Part shown: positions 24,077 through 35,873 of the stretch, piece after piece | Numbering within the stretch: the stretch's first letter is position 1 | How the letters are laid out: each line of letters opens with the position of its first letter | Assembly: GCA_039545315.1 (NCBI GenBank) | Contig: BCIM01000001.1 | Coordinates: 2,947,783-3,011,782 of the forward strand | Reading direction: 5' to 3' | DNA from: Kondoa malvinella | Lineage: Eukaryota; Basidiomycota; Agaricostilbomycetes; Agaricostilbales; Kondoaceae | Length of the DNA stretch: 64,000 bases | The notes under the pieces: model-generated | Database searches by the model: none | What the model saw: the letters and a program-made list of their open reading frames with translations, nothing else | What the model was told of the DNA's origin: nothing | Program-made: the position numbers and the translations under genes

Positions 24077-24957
24077 TCATACATCCCAAGGAGTATTTAA
24101 AGCTGCTTCTACTGCTTTAGCAAGCTTTTGTAGTGTTGTGCGCATCTGTCAAAAGCAATTAGGATAGACCAGACATAGCGAACAATGTAGCACACCAAAT
24201 GATCTTCCTCATCTGTGACAGCTGCCCATTCCAAGTCATCTTCTTCTTCACCGTCCTGATCTCGAAAGACATCCTTCACATTCCCATTGACTTCGCTACC
24301 CTGATGAGCCGTATGCCAACTCGCTACTGTCCCATATTTGCTCTCCTCGTCTTCTTCGTGGACTTTGATTGTGCTTTCTGATTCTGTGCGTGATAGCGGT
24401 CGTGGTATCGTGCGCATGGTATGCGTAGACCCTTGTATGTCGTGATTATTTGGATCTGCTGTAGTAGGGAACGGCCGCCAATTGCCTTCAGATACTCCGT
24501 TGGAGCCGATAGAGGACCGAGAAGAGCGAGTCGTGCGCGGTGTAGTAGTGTGGACTTGCATATAAGGAGCCGGCGTGGTTATTGATATGATTTGTCTTGC
24601 CGGCATGTTTAGCTCTGCGACAGTGATGGTCAGATGGGGAAGGCTCACTCTGTAGCTTCATCGACTACATCTCGCAGTGCTTTCTGATGTCTCTGCTCTG
24701 CCTCTGTATTCCGAGGACCTCTGACGACTGGCTTGATTCTGTTACTTGTGCCGTCAGCTCGAGGCCATGCAAGATGGTGATACGACAGACTGAGGCAGCG
24801 CATCTGGATCCAGTAGGGGCGTCTGCTCGTTGATCTATGCCTTTCCGTCAGAGCAGCTCGAATGCGGTGTCACCACATTTGACAGGCTTACAATTGATTC
24901 AGAGCGATGTCCTGGTTTGTGTCGCTTGCCGCAACAGGCCCCAAATAGACTGAGCAT
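24077..24957 (-). CDS. LAMTOR1/Meh1-like lysosomal membrane anchor
   Basis: 222 residues from five exons: 24957-24892, 24834-24791, 24738-24649, 24595-24196 and 24145-24077. The start MLSLFGACCGKRHK has a Cys pair suited to palmitoylation. INEQTPLLDPDALPQ then resembles the acidic dileucine region of p18/LAMTOR1, and the helix RHQKALRDVVDEATEQIISI matches the family core, as in yeast Meh1/Ego1. A Ser/Thr- and acid-rich disordered region follows, then a C-terminal helix (RTTLQKLAKAVEAAL). The family tethers the Ragulator/EGO complex to vacuoles for Rag-GTPase and TORC1 signalling. The myristoylation Gly2 is missing in this model, so either the start or the lipid anchor differs. Family assignment is by motif resemblance only. 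Confidence 0.6.
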
Positions 24958-25303
24958 GTTGTGCAAGAACCGCTCGACCGAGATATCGTTTCGTGACAAG
25001 AGCGGTACCTCAACCTCGAGGTCGAACGACTTACTCTCCAACGGTGCGCAGAGTGATACCCAGAAGCCTGCGATGATATCTCGTCTGCAATTATGAATAC
25101 CTGCTGTAGCGCTATGCCTCTACTATCTGTAATCCGCAATTTGGTCACCGAGCGCCGTGGTTGGACTTGTTAGCTTCAATCGAGAGTGTGCTCTAGACCT
25201 TCTGGCCGCTGCTCGTCGTTGTCAATTGCTCGAAAGGCTTCAATTGCAGCAACGCAGACCTCATCTTATACTATCATAATGCACAAATATGTAGAATCCA
25301 CGA
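24958..25303. other. intergenic region
   Basis: Between the starts and stops of two minus-strand genes. No coding exon is evident; it should hold the promoter of the LAMTOR1-like gene. A short minus-strand frame continues upstream of the chosen Met but lacks a convincing start. Confidence 0.45.
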
Positions 25304-26402
25304 CTAGCTACAGACACAACATCCTCCTTCTGCCACGCTCCTTCTTGTCCAGAACCGCCTTGGCACGTCTTCGCCGACCAAAGCAATCCGGATAAGTGGA
25401 ATGGGATAGATGATACCAGCTGCTACCAGACAAATGTCCTTTCCTCCGTCCGCACCGATCTTGATGTTCGAAAAGCCAGCCGTGTCAGCATCGAATTCTT
25501 TGCCATTTCTCTTGATGACAATTGTTTCTGCTTCAAGTGGAACAATGTGCTCTATGGGACTGATCAGCGCTTTGGCGCGAAGCAAGGGCGATAGAGCATT
25601 CAGGCCAACGTCTGCTGGCAGTCTAATTTGGCCAGTGAAGTTGGAAGGCAGTCGGACGCGTACGTCACCGCGCCGCGCGAACAGCACGGCTAGCAGGTGT
25701 AGAGTTGAGGTCGTTTCTAAGTGCTACGCAGTCGTTGTCAGCAGTCAGATGATTCGCTCATAAATCAGCTCACAATGTCTACATTTAACGAAGCCCCAAA
25801 ATCGAGATCGCAGCTGGTGTTGATTTTCACAAAGACATGACCAGTATCACGACTCCCAGAAAGATAAAGGTCTGCCCAAATGCTGCTTGTAGCGCTCGCT
25901 TGTGGAGTCTCAGTATGGCGCAGAGACGTAAGACGTGCTGCATGCAGTACTGACCTCATCGGCGATCTCGCTGGTAATGCCATAGCTTCTCGCTCACTCA
26001 TCTTGCGATTCTGAGCAGGACCATCCTTCGTGATTGGCGCGCTTGCATAGGCCAAAGACGACGCTTCATTCTCTCCTGCAGCGATATCTCGCTCTTCTTT
26101 AATGTCATGCTTGCCCTTGTTTTCCGAAGTGAGAGTAATCGGTACGGATGCGTTCAAAGCCAGAGTAGGTGAGATGACGTCTGCATCTGGATCCTCAGAT
26201 TCGGGAATGTCTGGATGGTCAGGGCAGACAACAGATTCTGACGCAGCATGGACAGTTGGACTTTCGTCTGTCTTGTTGTTGGCATTCTTTTCGTACGCCG
26301 GCGGGTTGATGTTGTCGAAGATGGGTGGAGGAAGAGAGCGAAAGAAGCGAAACAATGCCGCAATGACCTTGAATGGGCCTGGATCAGGTCAGTTGAAATC
26401 AT
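25304..26402 (-). CDS. DUF7330-like protein (5' end uncertain)
   Basis: The last exon (25723-25304) encodes a beta-rich segment (DVRVRLPSNFTGQIRLPADVG ...) that resembles fungal DUF7330 proteins. It joins, across the 25724-25773 intron, an exon with a disordered acidic region and then SSIWADLYLSGSRDTGHVFV. The 5' end is unsettled. One model starts at the ATG at 26402 and removes 26261-26367; the other keeps the Pro-rich stretch SLPPPIFDNINPPAYEKN, which includes a PPAY motif, and needs an unseen upstream exon. The pyrimidine-rich stretch above 26402 looks like 5' UTR. Function unknown; no catalytic motif is visible. Confidence 0.6.
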
Positions 26403-26821
26403 AATGGCTTTGTGAATGTGCCTTCACACAGTGATCAGGAACAGATGACAATGGTGCTCAAGGCTATTTCATACACATTCAGGCTAGAGTTACGGTGAAG
26501 AGTGAAGCTTAGTGAGAGCCGAGGAAGAAAACAAGCGATATGGAGAAAACAGCAAAAGAGATGCTGCTATGTAGACAACGGCTTGGTATAGACGCGAAGG
26601 GAGAGGGGAACTGGTAAGCGGAAAGAAATGGTATGGTGTAAGTCTCGGAACAACGACATGGGCTTCAATCCGAGCGAACGCCTGTCATCGCACCAATAAA
26701 TATCAATATCCAGAAGGACAAGAAACGAAGACGAAAAACAGCACCCTTTTACTAAACAAAAAGCTCTATGCCCGTAACGAAGAGGATCTCCAACGATACT
26801 TACAGACAAAGTCAGACGAAT

Positions 26822-28136
26822 CTATGTAGTTTGGGTCGGTGTTGCACAGAGACCGCGGGAAGAGACCAGATTGTTAAACTCGCCCGCTGGAGATCATGAT
26901 TAGTACAGCGATCGTATTTCTGTCAGCAAGGCAACTTACCAGTTCTGTTTTGCTTGATGAATGCTCCCGTTCGTATATTGTATGTAGCGCTGACGCCTGC
27001 AGGCCTCTGTGACAGATGATATCAGCTTTGCGTTCAGAACTGTAGGAAACTACTCTACATTTGCTGGGGCACACTCTATCTGCGCATTGGTCGCGTCGAA
27101 ATAGACTAGTGACGTTGACACCTCGAATGGGCATGTAGTAAAGCAGTAACTTTCAATGATGGTTGCTTTAGCTTAATTATTGGATAGAATCCAGGGCACT
27201 CACCCGGTGTCTTGTGTTACTTGTGTTAGCCTGTCCTGCTTAGGACATCTCACATCACCGGTTGCTTTGGCTTGTCCTTGCGTGAATTCGCACAAGACGA
27301 GACTTGCGGCGGCGTCAGCTCTACAAGATGTTCGTCAGTCACAGTCTCCAATGACCGAGCACGATTGACATACGTGCGGTAGATGCATACACCGCTGGTG
27401 TCGGTCGAGGGGTCAGTACCTCTGTCTTGCCCTTAGAGACATACTCACGACGAAGTCATGGGATTGAGATGCGTTCGCCATAACCTGCACCCAAATGCAT
27501 CAGACAGATGATGAATAGTGATCAACTGGCTTACAACAAGTTTCTCGATCGATAATCCGGACAAGCGGCGGAAGGAGGATAACCTAGATCTTCGGTCACA
27601 CACGAAGCCGTCATGCAGCCGAAGGACCTACACATATTGGTAGCCTTATCATATTGATAATTTGGCAGGGAGCAAACGCAAGTCGATGTAGTCGTGCTCT
27701 GCAGGACTGAATTTGACGGACAAGTGAAGCAGGACAGCGGACCACCGCTGGTAGAGGTGACCAGAGAATTGGGTGGGCAGACTATCCAAGCATGTCAGTC
27801 AAATGAACCAGCAACAGTAGTGTGAAGGCGGACCGCAAGTCATTGTGTCGGTATCGTACAACGCGCCTTGTCCAGGGCCTGTGCAGTATAGCAGTCAGCC
27901 GATAGAAATCTCGATAAGCACACTCGACTCACAGATCAAAGGGCTTGGGAACTGGGCGCGTGCTGTTCTCTGTGAAATTTGCTCAGAGCTTATCCGTCCA
28001 GAGCACAAGGATAACGGACACGTCTTGAAGGAAACGTTCCATTCCTAATGGCAGCTGTATCCACTTGTCTCGAGCGCACAGGAGTCGCGATGGCGCAAGA
28101 GACGAAACAGAGCGCAATTAACGACTTGACGAGCAT
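26822..28136 (-). CDS. secreted cysteine-rich protein with many short exons
   Basis: Signal peptide MLVKSLIALCFVSCAIA is followed by RSRQ, a possible processing site. About nine exons splice in one continuous frame. They give Cys-rich segments such as LICPGQGALYDTDTMTCVCPP, CFTCPSNSVLQS, CVCSLPNYQYDKATNMC, AACPDYRSRN, GVCIYRT, GYCFTTCPFEV and IECAPANRPAGVSA, with a stop at 26822. Cysteines are spaced in C-x-C and CxxC pairs as in extracellular disulfide-rich proteins. No family is recognised; YDxxTxxCxC repeats recall EGF-like or cell-wall-associated fungal proteins. One 48-nt segment (gtagg...ctag, roughly 27578-27625) can be read as exon or intron without changing frame; its cysteines favour exon. 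Confidence 0.6.
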
Positions 28137-28447
28137 TTTGTTGAGTTGCTAGGAAGCAAATGTCAAGAGAAGAAAGAAATCTCCTTTTGCTGGGCTATCC
28201 GCCGTAGAGGTAGTGGTGGTAGAGACATTGCTTAAGCTCATTAGAGACAGGTCCTGGTCCACGAAGATCGACAGAGACAAAGGAGACGCTCGCGCGGGCA
28301 ACGTTCTTGCTTGACGCGCTATTGTGTGCTGTGCAGTAGCTGGGAGCATGCGAGAGCAGTCTGGAGATCAATCATTATCGCCGGACAGAATTTGCATGAG
28401 CAGAACAGGTTTCGTCGCTGTTCATCTTGTACCGCCAACACGACGCA
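28137..28447. other. divergent promoter region
   Basis: Lies between the start of the Cys-rich gene (minus) and the start of the NmrA-like gene (plus), so it probably carries both promoters. No coding sequence is supported. Confidence 0.5.
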
Positions 28448-29432
28448 ATGGCAAAGAAGACGATTCTCGTGATAGGCAGTACAGGAAACACTGGTGTGGC
28501 TGCAACCAAAAACCTGGCCAAGCTTGCAAAGGGCTATCGAATTCTCGCCTTGACAAGAAATGCGCAAAGTCCTGCTGCCGAAGAGCTAGCTGGCCTCGAT
28601 AATGTTGAAGTGGAAGAGTACGATTGGGCTCTGCTGGATAAAGAATTTCTGGTGTCACGCTCTGTGGAAAAGGCCTATGTCGCTGCAGCAAATTCGGCGA
28701 CGCAATTCACGGATGAAATGCGTCTCTATGTTGCGTGCATAAATGCTGGGGTCAAATATGTGGTCAGGATATCTACTACCAAGTACAGTATCGGGCCCGC
28801 TTCGCCAATTTATTATGGTCGAACGTAAGATTGTCTTGTCTAAATCGCTCGTCTGCGCTGATTAAAGCTGGACCAGTCATTGGGCCGTCGAAGCTGCACT
28901 AGCACATCCAGACTTCAAGGCACTCTTTTGGACATCATTGCAGCCCGCTATCTTCACCAAGATGGTTGCTGCATCCTGCGCTCAATTCGTCCAAGAATAC
29001 CGAAAGACAGGCAAACAAGGGCAACTAAAAATCACTTTCGACGAGAAAACGCCTGTAGCTGTGATTGAAGCTGCCGATGTTGGCTTGGTGGGAGCAAAAC
29101 TTCTAGCAATGGAGGACTACAGTCAGCACAATCAGCAAAAGTACATTCTCGGCGGGCCAGAGAATATCACAGGGCATGAGATGGTTGATATGGTGTCGAA
29201 GATCATTGGTGAAGAGGTGCAGGACGTCAGCTATCGCAACATGGACTTCCTAGACTACCTGGTCGAAATTGGCTTCCTGCCAGAACGCTTCAAGCCTTCA
29301 TTGTTTGCCGCTGTCGAAGGTCTATGGGAGGGCAAAGGGAGTCTAGAAGCGCTACCAACAAGTCAAGCTGTTATGCATTTTGCTCCGCCTTCGAGTCGCT
29401 GCGAAGATATTTTGAAAGAGATGGTGCAGTGA
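28448..29432 (+). CDS. NmrA-like NAD(P)-binding protein
   Basis: 313 residues in two exons with a 43-nt intron at 28825-28867. The start MAKKTILVIGSTGNTGVAATKNL is a Rossmann motif (GxTGxTG type) for NAD(P). ILALTRNAQSPAAEEL, INAGVKYVVRISTTKY, SLQPAIFTKMVA, AADVGLVGAKLL and KYILGGPENITGHEMVDM follow the order seen in NmrA/atypical SDR proteins. The catalytic Tyr-Lys pair of classical SDRs is not obvious, as in regulators of this family. It could be a redox sensor or a reductase; substrate unknown. It is only distantly similar to the NmrA-type protein at 15595. Confidence 0.82.
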
Positions 29433-29795
29433 AGGTCCTCGCCAAGTTTTGATCAGTATTCTAGCTGAAACTGGCCTCATCCTCAGAGTAGACCAATGAA
29501 TGTCAAAGCTTCGTGCACAAAGTCCAGTCTCGTCTAGCATCTCTCGTCTGCTTTTTTGCTTTGCAGATCTTATCGCTCCTTGCAACCCTCCTTCTTGCTT
29601 TCGCATGCACTGCGCGCCATCTCGATAGCTTCATCTCGCAATTGTATTCCGATTCTCCTTTAGTCTACCGCGCCTAAGTACCAATCAGCAATGCGATTGT
29701 TTATCATCACGCGATTCCCATGACGAAATTTGGCGATTTTGATTAGCCCTTACGTGCTCTCGCTTTCTGTCTCTCTTTCCGCAACCATACACAAT
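29433..29795. other. intergenic region
   Basis: Between two plus-strand genes. Pyrimidine-rich tracts near 29740-29790 fit a 5' UTR of the downstream dehydrogenase. No gene is seen. Confidence 0.5.
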
Positions 29796-31281
29796 ATGCA
29801 AGCAGTCAAGAACACACTAGCAGAAAACTTGGGTAATTTCAAGAAGCTCGTACGGTGTCCGATGCTGATCAGCGCTTACAGGCGGCGTCAGTCACTCATT
29901 GGCGCCTGCTGAGAACCAATTCTCGCTCGAGCAATGCCCTGATCTATCTGGGAAAGTCGCTGTCATTACCGGCGGCAGGTAAGTAAACAGTCTCTGTGGT
30001 AGCGTCAGTTCGCTTAAGATTGCGTTTGCGATTGCTAGTGAAGGCATTGGATATGCGGTGTTTGTGCTTTCAGCCCTTTGGACGAATTGCAGTCTGAAGC
30101 TGCTACAGAGCGAGAACTTTCTTGGAGAACAAGATTGCCAAGCTCTTCATCCTCTCGCAGAGCAAAGACATCATTGAACAGTCGACCGAGGCTATCCGAA
30201 AAGACATTGGTGATGACGCTGCGAACAAGATGGTTTGGTTGCAGTGCAGGCAAGTCCTTTTGTAACCAGTGTCAGACTATCCTAATCTTGTCTTTAGCTT
30301 GGAAGACTGGAAGCAAGTCACTGAAGTCGCTGCGGAGATCACTAAGCAGACGGATCGTCTTGACATCTTGGTCAACAATGCTGCTAGAGGTATCATGACT
30401 TACCAGCTCAGCCCACAAAACTGCGATGTGCGTACTTGTGTAACCGAATAGGTCTCGGCTAATGCTCCAATAGCTTCACATGGCCATCAACGTCTTTGGC
30501 CACATTGTTGCGACCAGTCACTTGTTGCCTTTGTTGAAAAAGACTTCCAAAAATGGCATTGTCAGAATCGTCAACACTGCTTCTAATGCTCACCAAGGAG
30601 CACCAAAGGACACCAAGTTCGAAAGCTTAGCTGAATTAAACCAAGGTTCGCTTATAAAGTGTACAAGCGCGTTATCATACTCAATCGATTCTCTTTGGCA
30701 GATTTAGGCCCCAATGGACAGTATGGCAGATCCAAACTTGCCAATATCCTCTACAGTCGCTATCTCGCCAAGTATCTCAAGGGAGAATACCCGAATCTGT
30801 TGGTCAACGCTATCCACCCGTAAGTGACCAGTCCATATTGTGTTCTCTTGCTAATGGCCGATCTCAGAGGTGTTGTCGAAACGAGACAGAGCACAGAACA
30901 CATTCATGAACCCTATCCAAGTGAGTGTTCCAACAGATACAGCATGTCCTCGCTCATTATCTGGTCATAGTTCTTGGATACGGTATGAGCGTGGTTCTGA
31001 ACGGCGTAAAGAAGGACATATTCATGGGCGCGGTTTCTACGGTCTTCGCAGCCACTACTACGACCAAAAGCGGTGAATACATTTGTCGTAAGCTTGGGAC
31101 TCCTCTGCAGCTTCATTCGCTAATGTGTGCTTTTGCGATTGCAGCTCCAGCAATCCCAGAAGCCGGAAGCGAATTGGCGCAAGATGGAGATCTGGGCGAG
31201 AAGCTCATGAAGCTCGCTCGATCAGTCGTCAATGACGCGACCAAGGCATCCGAGCAGGGCTGCCCTATGACGGATCACTAG
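29796..31281 (+). CDS. short-chain dehydrogenase/reductase
   Basis: Classical SDR spliced from about nine exons. Exons at the 5' end are 29796-29832, 29882-29978, 30039-30059 (21 nt), 30109-30249, 30298-30427 and one from 30474. The intron 30250-30297 has a GC donor (gcaagt). Together the exons give VAVITGGSEGIGYAV (cofactor loop), DILVNNAARG, IVRIVNTASNAHQG (Ser) and YGRSKLANILYSRYL (YxxxK). VNAIHPGVVETR and a C-terminus with GSELAQDGDLGEKLM follow, as in retinol-dehydrogenase-like fungal enzymes. An NAD(P)-dependent alcohol/ketone substrate is likely but unknown. Confidence 0.85.
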
Positions 31282-31399
31282 GTTGTTTGAATTTGTACAT
31301 AATCATGAGCAACTACCTTTTATGCATACTCGTCTGCTCGTCATTCGTTTGCTATCTTCGCTACCGCGAGTCCGAGTGTTTCACGCAGGTTTTATCAGG

Positions 31400-32369
31400 A
31401 TGACCTCGCAACAGCCTCAATTCATCAATCTGGACGAAGTACCCTGCCCCCGGCTGCTAGAGAGCAACGCACTTTTGAGCTGATCAACATGAACAGGAAG
31501 CGCGTTTATACAGCTCAAGCGCTGAACGAGAGAAGTACGAGAACCTCGCTACGCTATTTGGCATCATCACGAGCCTCGAATACCTCGAACGAGCCTATGT
31601 TCGAGATTCCATAGAACAGACGCAGTAGGCCAACTTCGCAGATTTTGGGTTGGGCTGAGATCTTCTCAGGTACACACCGGCGTGTACGAGACTGCTAGCC
31701 CATTACAAGACCATCTCGAAAGTCCTTGGGGACGAATACGACTCGCTGGATGCGTTCGTCTCTGAGTATAGGGTTCGTCCTAGAAGGCCGCTGTCACATT
31801 GCGCTGATACAGGCTGTTGGGGATGGATAGATGGACTGTACAGCTGCTGTGCATCGACTGAAGATAGGCGTACCAGCTACTGTCGAGCACAATGCGGAAG
31901 AAGGCGTGGAATCCTCACAGTGGATAGCAGAAACAACACAGGTCTGTCTCTCCCTGTACTATACCAGATGTCTTCTCATCCACTCCTAACGTGCAGAACT
32001 TTATCACCTTCATGGATGCGCTCAAATTGAAACTTCGAGCGAAAGATCAGCTGCATCCAATCTTGACCGAACTCATGGCGCACTATACCAAATTTCCAAA
32101 GAGCTCTGAATGGGCTGGGAGACCAAAGATATTGCATTGGTGGGTTGTCAGATGGATATACCAGATCTGAAATCTGATCTTGTTTCTCGGACGATAGGCT
32201 CATCGCGCTCAATCAGATGAGAGCGAGCGAAGAGATAACGGAAGATCAAGCTCGAGAGGTACGTGTCCGTGGAGTATGTCCTTCATGTGCTCAAGGTGCC
32301 GATGAACAGATGCTGTTCGATGTGGAGCAAGCGTATCAAGAGTTCTTCTCAAGCTTGCGACAGCGGTAG
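31400..32369 (+). CDS. VPS28: ESCRT-I subunit Vps28
   Basis: Starts MTSQQPQFINLDE, then after a 5' intron EARLYSSSAEREKYENLATLFGI, TSLEYLERAYVRDSIEQTQYTPAC and LLAHYKTISKVLGDEYDSLDAFVSEYR form the N-terminal core that binds Vps23. A spliced linker (MDCTAAVHRLKIGVPATVEHN) leads to the C-terminal four-helix domain: FITFMDALKLKLRAKDQLHPIL, GRPKILHWLIALNQMRASEEI, MLFDVEQAYQEFFSSL. In ESCRT-I it helps sort ubiquitinated cargo into multivesicular endosomes; the C-terminal domain recruits ESCRT-II. Six short introns are inferred. Confidence 0.9.
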
Positions 32370-33007
32370 ACATGCTGTCTCCAAAATGGTTAGTCCATTG
32401 CTTGTAGCACATGTCTCTAGCTGAGCCGTCCCTGATTGCTAGTGACCGATGAAGCTCCGGCTCCATTTTCTCTGACTTGCTGAAAGTGGGAGACGAGCAT
32501 CTCCCCATCGCCAGTGAGCGGACCCTTCTTTCATTCACCTATATTATCTCATATTGCTGAGTAGCATGTCGCGCACGGCGACCGGTTGTAAGGCACTCCC
32601 TGCGTAGCGGTCGCCTAGTCGCCTGAAGTCGCATACCGAGCTAGCTGGCTCGAATGGTGATTCACTCTGGGCGTATCACTTGTACGATATCTTTGTAGAC
32701 AGCGACACGTATTCGCACGAGATCGACGTAAGACCGTATTTTGTGAATTCGACGCATCCTTCGACCCATCGGACGATACCGTATCTTTCTGCTTGAAAAT
32801 TCGCTATTGCCTGCAGTCGACCTGTAAACCCTGTGCTGGCGCAACGTACAACTAGCGAGTGTACAAGCTCGGAAATATCGAGGTCGCGACTCGCACCTGA
32901 CGTTATTACTTTCGCCTGACTACTGTCGCCTCGACGTGCCTTGGTCCTCGTTGTCCTGAATCCACCGCTGCTTGCAATCGCCCGTTCACAAGAGAGACCA
33001 AGTCGAT
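32370..33007. other. intergenic/promoter region upstream of PBS2
   Basis: About 640 bp between Vps28 and Pbs2, both plus-strand. Open frames on the minus strand here have no support. Some sequence near 32570-32680 is locally repetitive in short GTCGC/CTAGC words, but nothing recognisable. It likely includes the Pbs2 promoter and 5' UTR. Confidence 0.5.
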
Positions 33008-35404
33008 ATGGCAGAAGAAACTTTAGAATCGAGCGCAAATCTGCCAACTGCCGTGGAATCGCTTTCTTTACAGAACTCGGATGCTCAAGCCAGCACGTCA
33101 AACGGCCTTCCTCCCCCTTCACTCGCAAACTGGAAGTCGCTTTCAACAAGTGATGTACCGCAAATAAGTGATATTCCTATCTTGAACGATATTCCTGCAC
33201 CTATTGAACCAGAAGCGTCAACGAGTTCTCCTCTCAAGACTCGAGACTTTGCTGTGCCATCTCCGACACCCGCTGCGAGCGCTCTCCCACCCACAACAAG
33301 CGCTCGAGCAGCGACGCCAAACGGAACGTCATCTTCTAGTCCACCGCCTGCTGTACGTCAATCATCAGCACCAGCAGGCGTTCCCTCTCTCGTTCCAACA
33401 CATCCGGAAACTGCCGCCAAGCAAGTACCTGCGCCTGCCAATGCTATGCCTCGTGGACTAGGCGGTTTGAGAGGTCGAGGCGGAGCCGCTGGAAGCGCAA
33501 GGAACATCCCTGTGCCTCCTTCGTTACAAGCAAAAGTAGCAGCTGTAGGTTTCACGAATACTCTATATTCGTATCTGATCGTTGCGCTCCTTTTTTAGTT
33601 GGCAAACCGTTCTCGACCACCAGCGAGTACTTCCGCTTCATCACCCAACATCCCTACTTCTTCAGCAGGCTCATCATCAAGTCACATGGCTTCTTCAGAT
33701 CGAATAGACGCATCACGATTCCTTCCACCTACTTCTTCATCCTCAAATATCCCGCAGCGACAACAACCGATGCCTGCGTCAGGCCCGCCTGGCGGTGCAG
33801 GAGGTATATTGGGAAGACGCAAAGGTGCTCCTGGGTTATCTTTGGCCGATGCGAGCGGACCAACGAGTAATGGAACGGGTGGAAGGAGGAAACCGCCTGG
33901 GTTGAGCTTAAGTGGGATGAATGGCGGACAAGGAGCTGGAGCGGGCGCAGCGGGTCAGAGTGGGACGCCATTCAGCAACTTCAACAAGATTGTGTACGTC
34001 TAGATCTGATTTGCCCTTTTGTGGGCTGAAAACGACGCGGCCGCTACAGAGATCCATCTGGTCGTCTCAACTTTGGCGGTAAAGCAGTGCTGCATGCTAA
34101 AGGCGTTGACTTCTCGAATGGCAACTCGTTTGCTATCAATATGGATGATTTGACGTTGATGGAGGAGCTCGGCCATGGCAATTACGGAACAGTCCAGAAA
34201 GTCTATCACAAGACGAGTAAGGTCACTATGGCTATGAAGGTGAGCCGGAATGCTCCGCGCAGACGTTGTCTGATCGGGATCGACCCGTTTCACAGGAAAT
34301 CCGCTTAGAACTGGACGAAAGCAAGCTCAAAGGCATCATAACGGAATTGGACATTCTGCATCGAGCAGTAGCGCCCGAGATCGTTGAATTTTATGGCGCC
34401 TTCTTTATCGAGAGTTGTGTATACTATTGGTGCGTCAATCGTCAAGTTCCATTCATTGATACTCATAGGTATCGTTTGTCGTGCAGTATGGAATTCATGG
34501 ATGCGGGATCTTTGGAACAGCTGGCTGGTTTCGAAGTTCCTGAAGAAGTGCTGGCAAGAGTTACAGGATGTATGGTTCGAGGCTTGCGTTTCCTCAAGGA
34601 TGAGTTGCAGACGATGCACAGAGGTAAGCATTCGTCTCTTGACCAGTAACATGAGTCTGAAGTCCGCCAATGCATCACAGATGTCAAGCCGACCAATGTG
34701 TTGATCAACCGCGCTGGCTACGTCAAGCTTTGTGATTTCGGTGTCTCTGGTCAGCTTGAGCGGAGTTTGGCGAAAACAAATATCGGCTGCCAATCTTACA
34801 TGGCGGTGAGTGCCGCGTCCTGTCCAAGTACAATCCATGCTGAATTGTCTTCAGCCCGAACGAATAAAGGGCGAACACTCTGGTCAAGTCACCAGCTATA
34901 CAGTATCTTCTGATGTATGGTCACTCGGTCTAACGATCATCGAATTCGCTGTCGGCCACTACCCTTATCCGCCTGAAACTTACTCGAACGTCTTTGCGCA
35001 ACTACAAGCAATCGTGCATGGCGAACCGCCCGGATTACCAGACATGTACTCAAAGACTGCGAATGGCTTTGTTTCGGCGTGTCTGCACAAGGATGCGAAT
35101 CGCCGACCTACGTATGCGCAGCTCATGGTGAGGTTGATACCTTTTGCTGGATGACTCTTGTTAACGAGATGTCCGGCGTCACAGGAACATCCTTTCCTCA
35201 AAGAAGACAGCACACGAGAAGTCGACATGGCTCAATGGGTCAAATGTCGGTCCAGGTCTTACCTAGTATTTCTTATGCTGATGCGATTCTTCCACAGCTG
35301 CCCTCGACGCAAAAGCTGCCAAGTCAGACGGCACACCTTCACCGAGCTCAGCATCATCGACATCATCCTCGTCCGCACCTTCGCCTCAACTCAACGCTGT
35401 ATGA
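33008..35404 (+). CDS. PBS2: MAP kinase kinase Pbs2 (HOG pathway)
   Basis: 652 residues in nine exons: 33008-33544, 33599-33993, 34050-34239, 34296-34429, 34487-34623, 34681-34805, 34855-35127, 35185-35245 and 35298-35404. The first 310 residues are disordered, rich in Ser/Pro/Ala/Gly, with RG-type patches. The kinase domain has the Gly loop LGHGNYGTV, catalytic Lys374 (MAMK), [20 protein letters not shown] and [25 protein letters not shown]. The activation loop SLAKT carries Ser493 and Thr497, the expected MAPKKK targets. [21 protein letters not shown] is typical of Pbs2 rather than Ste7 or Mkk1. It should activate the Hog1-type MAPK under osmotic and other stress. Confidence 0.92.
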
Positions 35405-35873
35405 AGCTCGCTACAACCCATACATCCTAATTCGACATTGTCAAATAGCAACCCGCTGCCGCTTCAGTCGGACATATACGGACTCTGAGTGAGAGAGGTT
35501 TCTGAATTCTCTCTTTCAGTATAGAGTGCCTCTTTTACAGTTGTACTGCTTTTCGGTCTCGGCACTTTTCCAGACAAGAGGAGATTGTATCTTCATGCAA
35601 TGCAGGATAAGGAATTGCGATAATAGCATCTTTATGACTCAAGTGTTTATCCGCTCCACCATTTCTTAGTCAGCATGCGAGATAAGTCTATAGTACCATG
35701 TCTATACAGGAGCTCTACATGGAAGATGCGTAGCTGGTCCCGCGGTAATGCGAGCCTGACAATGTCGATCTGTATTCACCCCTCCGAGCCAGTTACGCTG
35801 AGCGCAGCTGTCCAACAATCAATCACCTCATTCGCAGCGGCAGTCGAACAGTAGACAATTCAGTCGAAGTCTA
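35405..35873. other. intergenic region between convergent genes
   Basis: Between the stops of Pbs2 (plus) and the zinc-finger gene (minus). It should contain both 3' UTRs and terminators. No coding sequence is seen. Confidence 0.45.

Noticed and set aside
32580..32690. Possible tRNA-like words (ctggctcgaatggtgattc) upstream of PBS2
   Set aside because: No matching A box or acceptor stem could be paired, so no tRNA is called.
32209..33149. Minus-strand frames spanning the Vps28-Pbs2 interval
   Set aside because: They run antisense to Vps28 and the Pbs2 first exon and show no motif.
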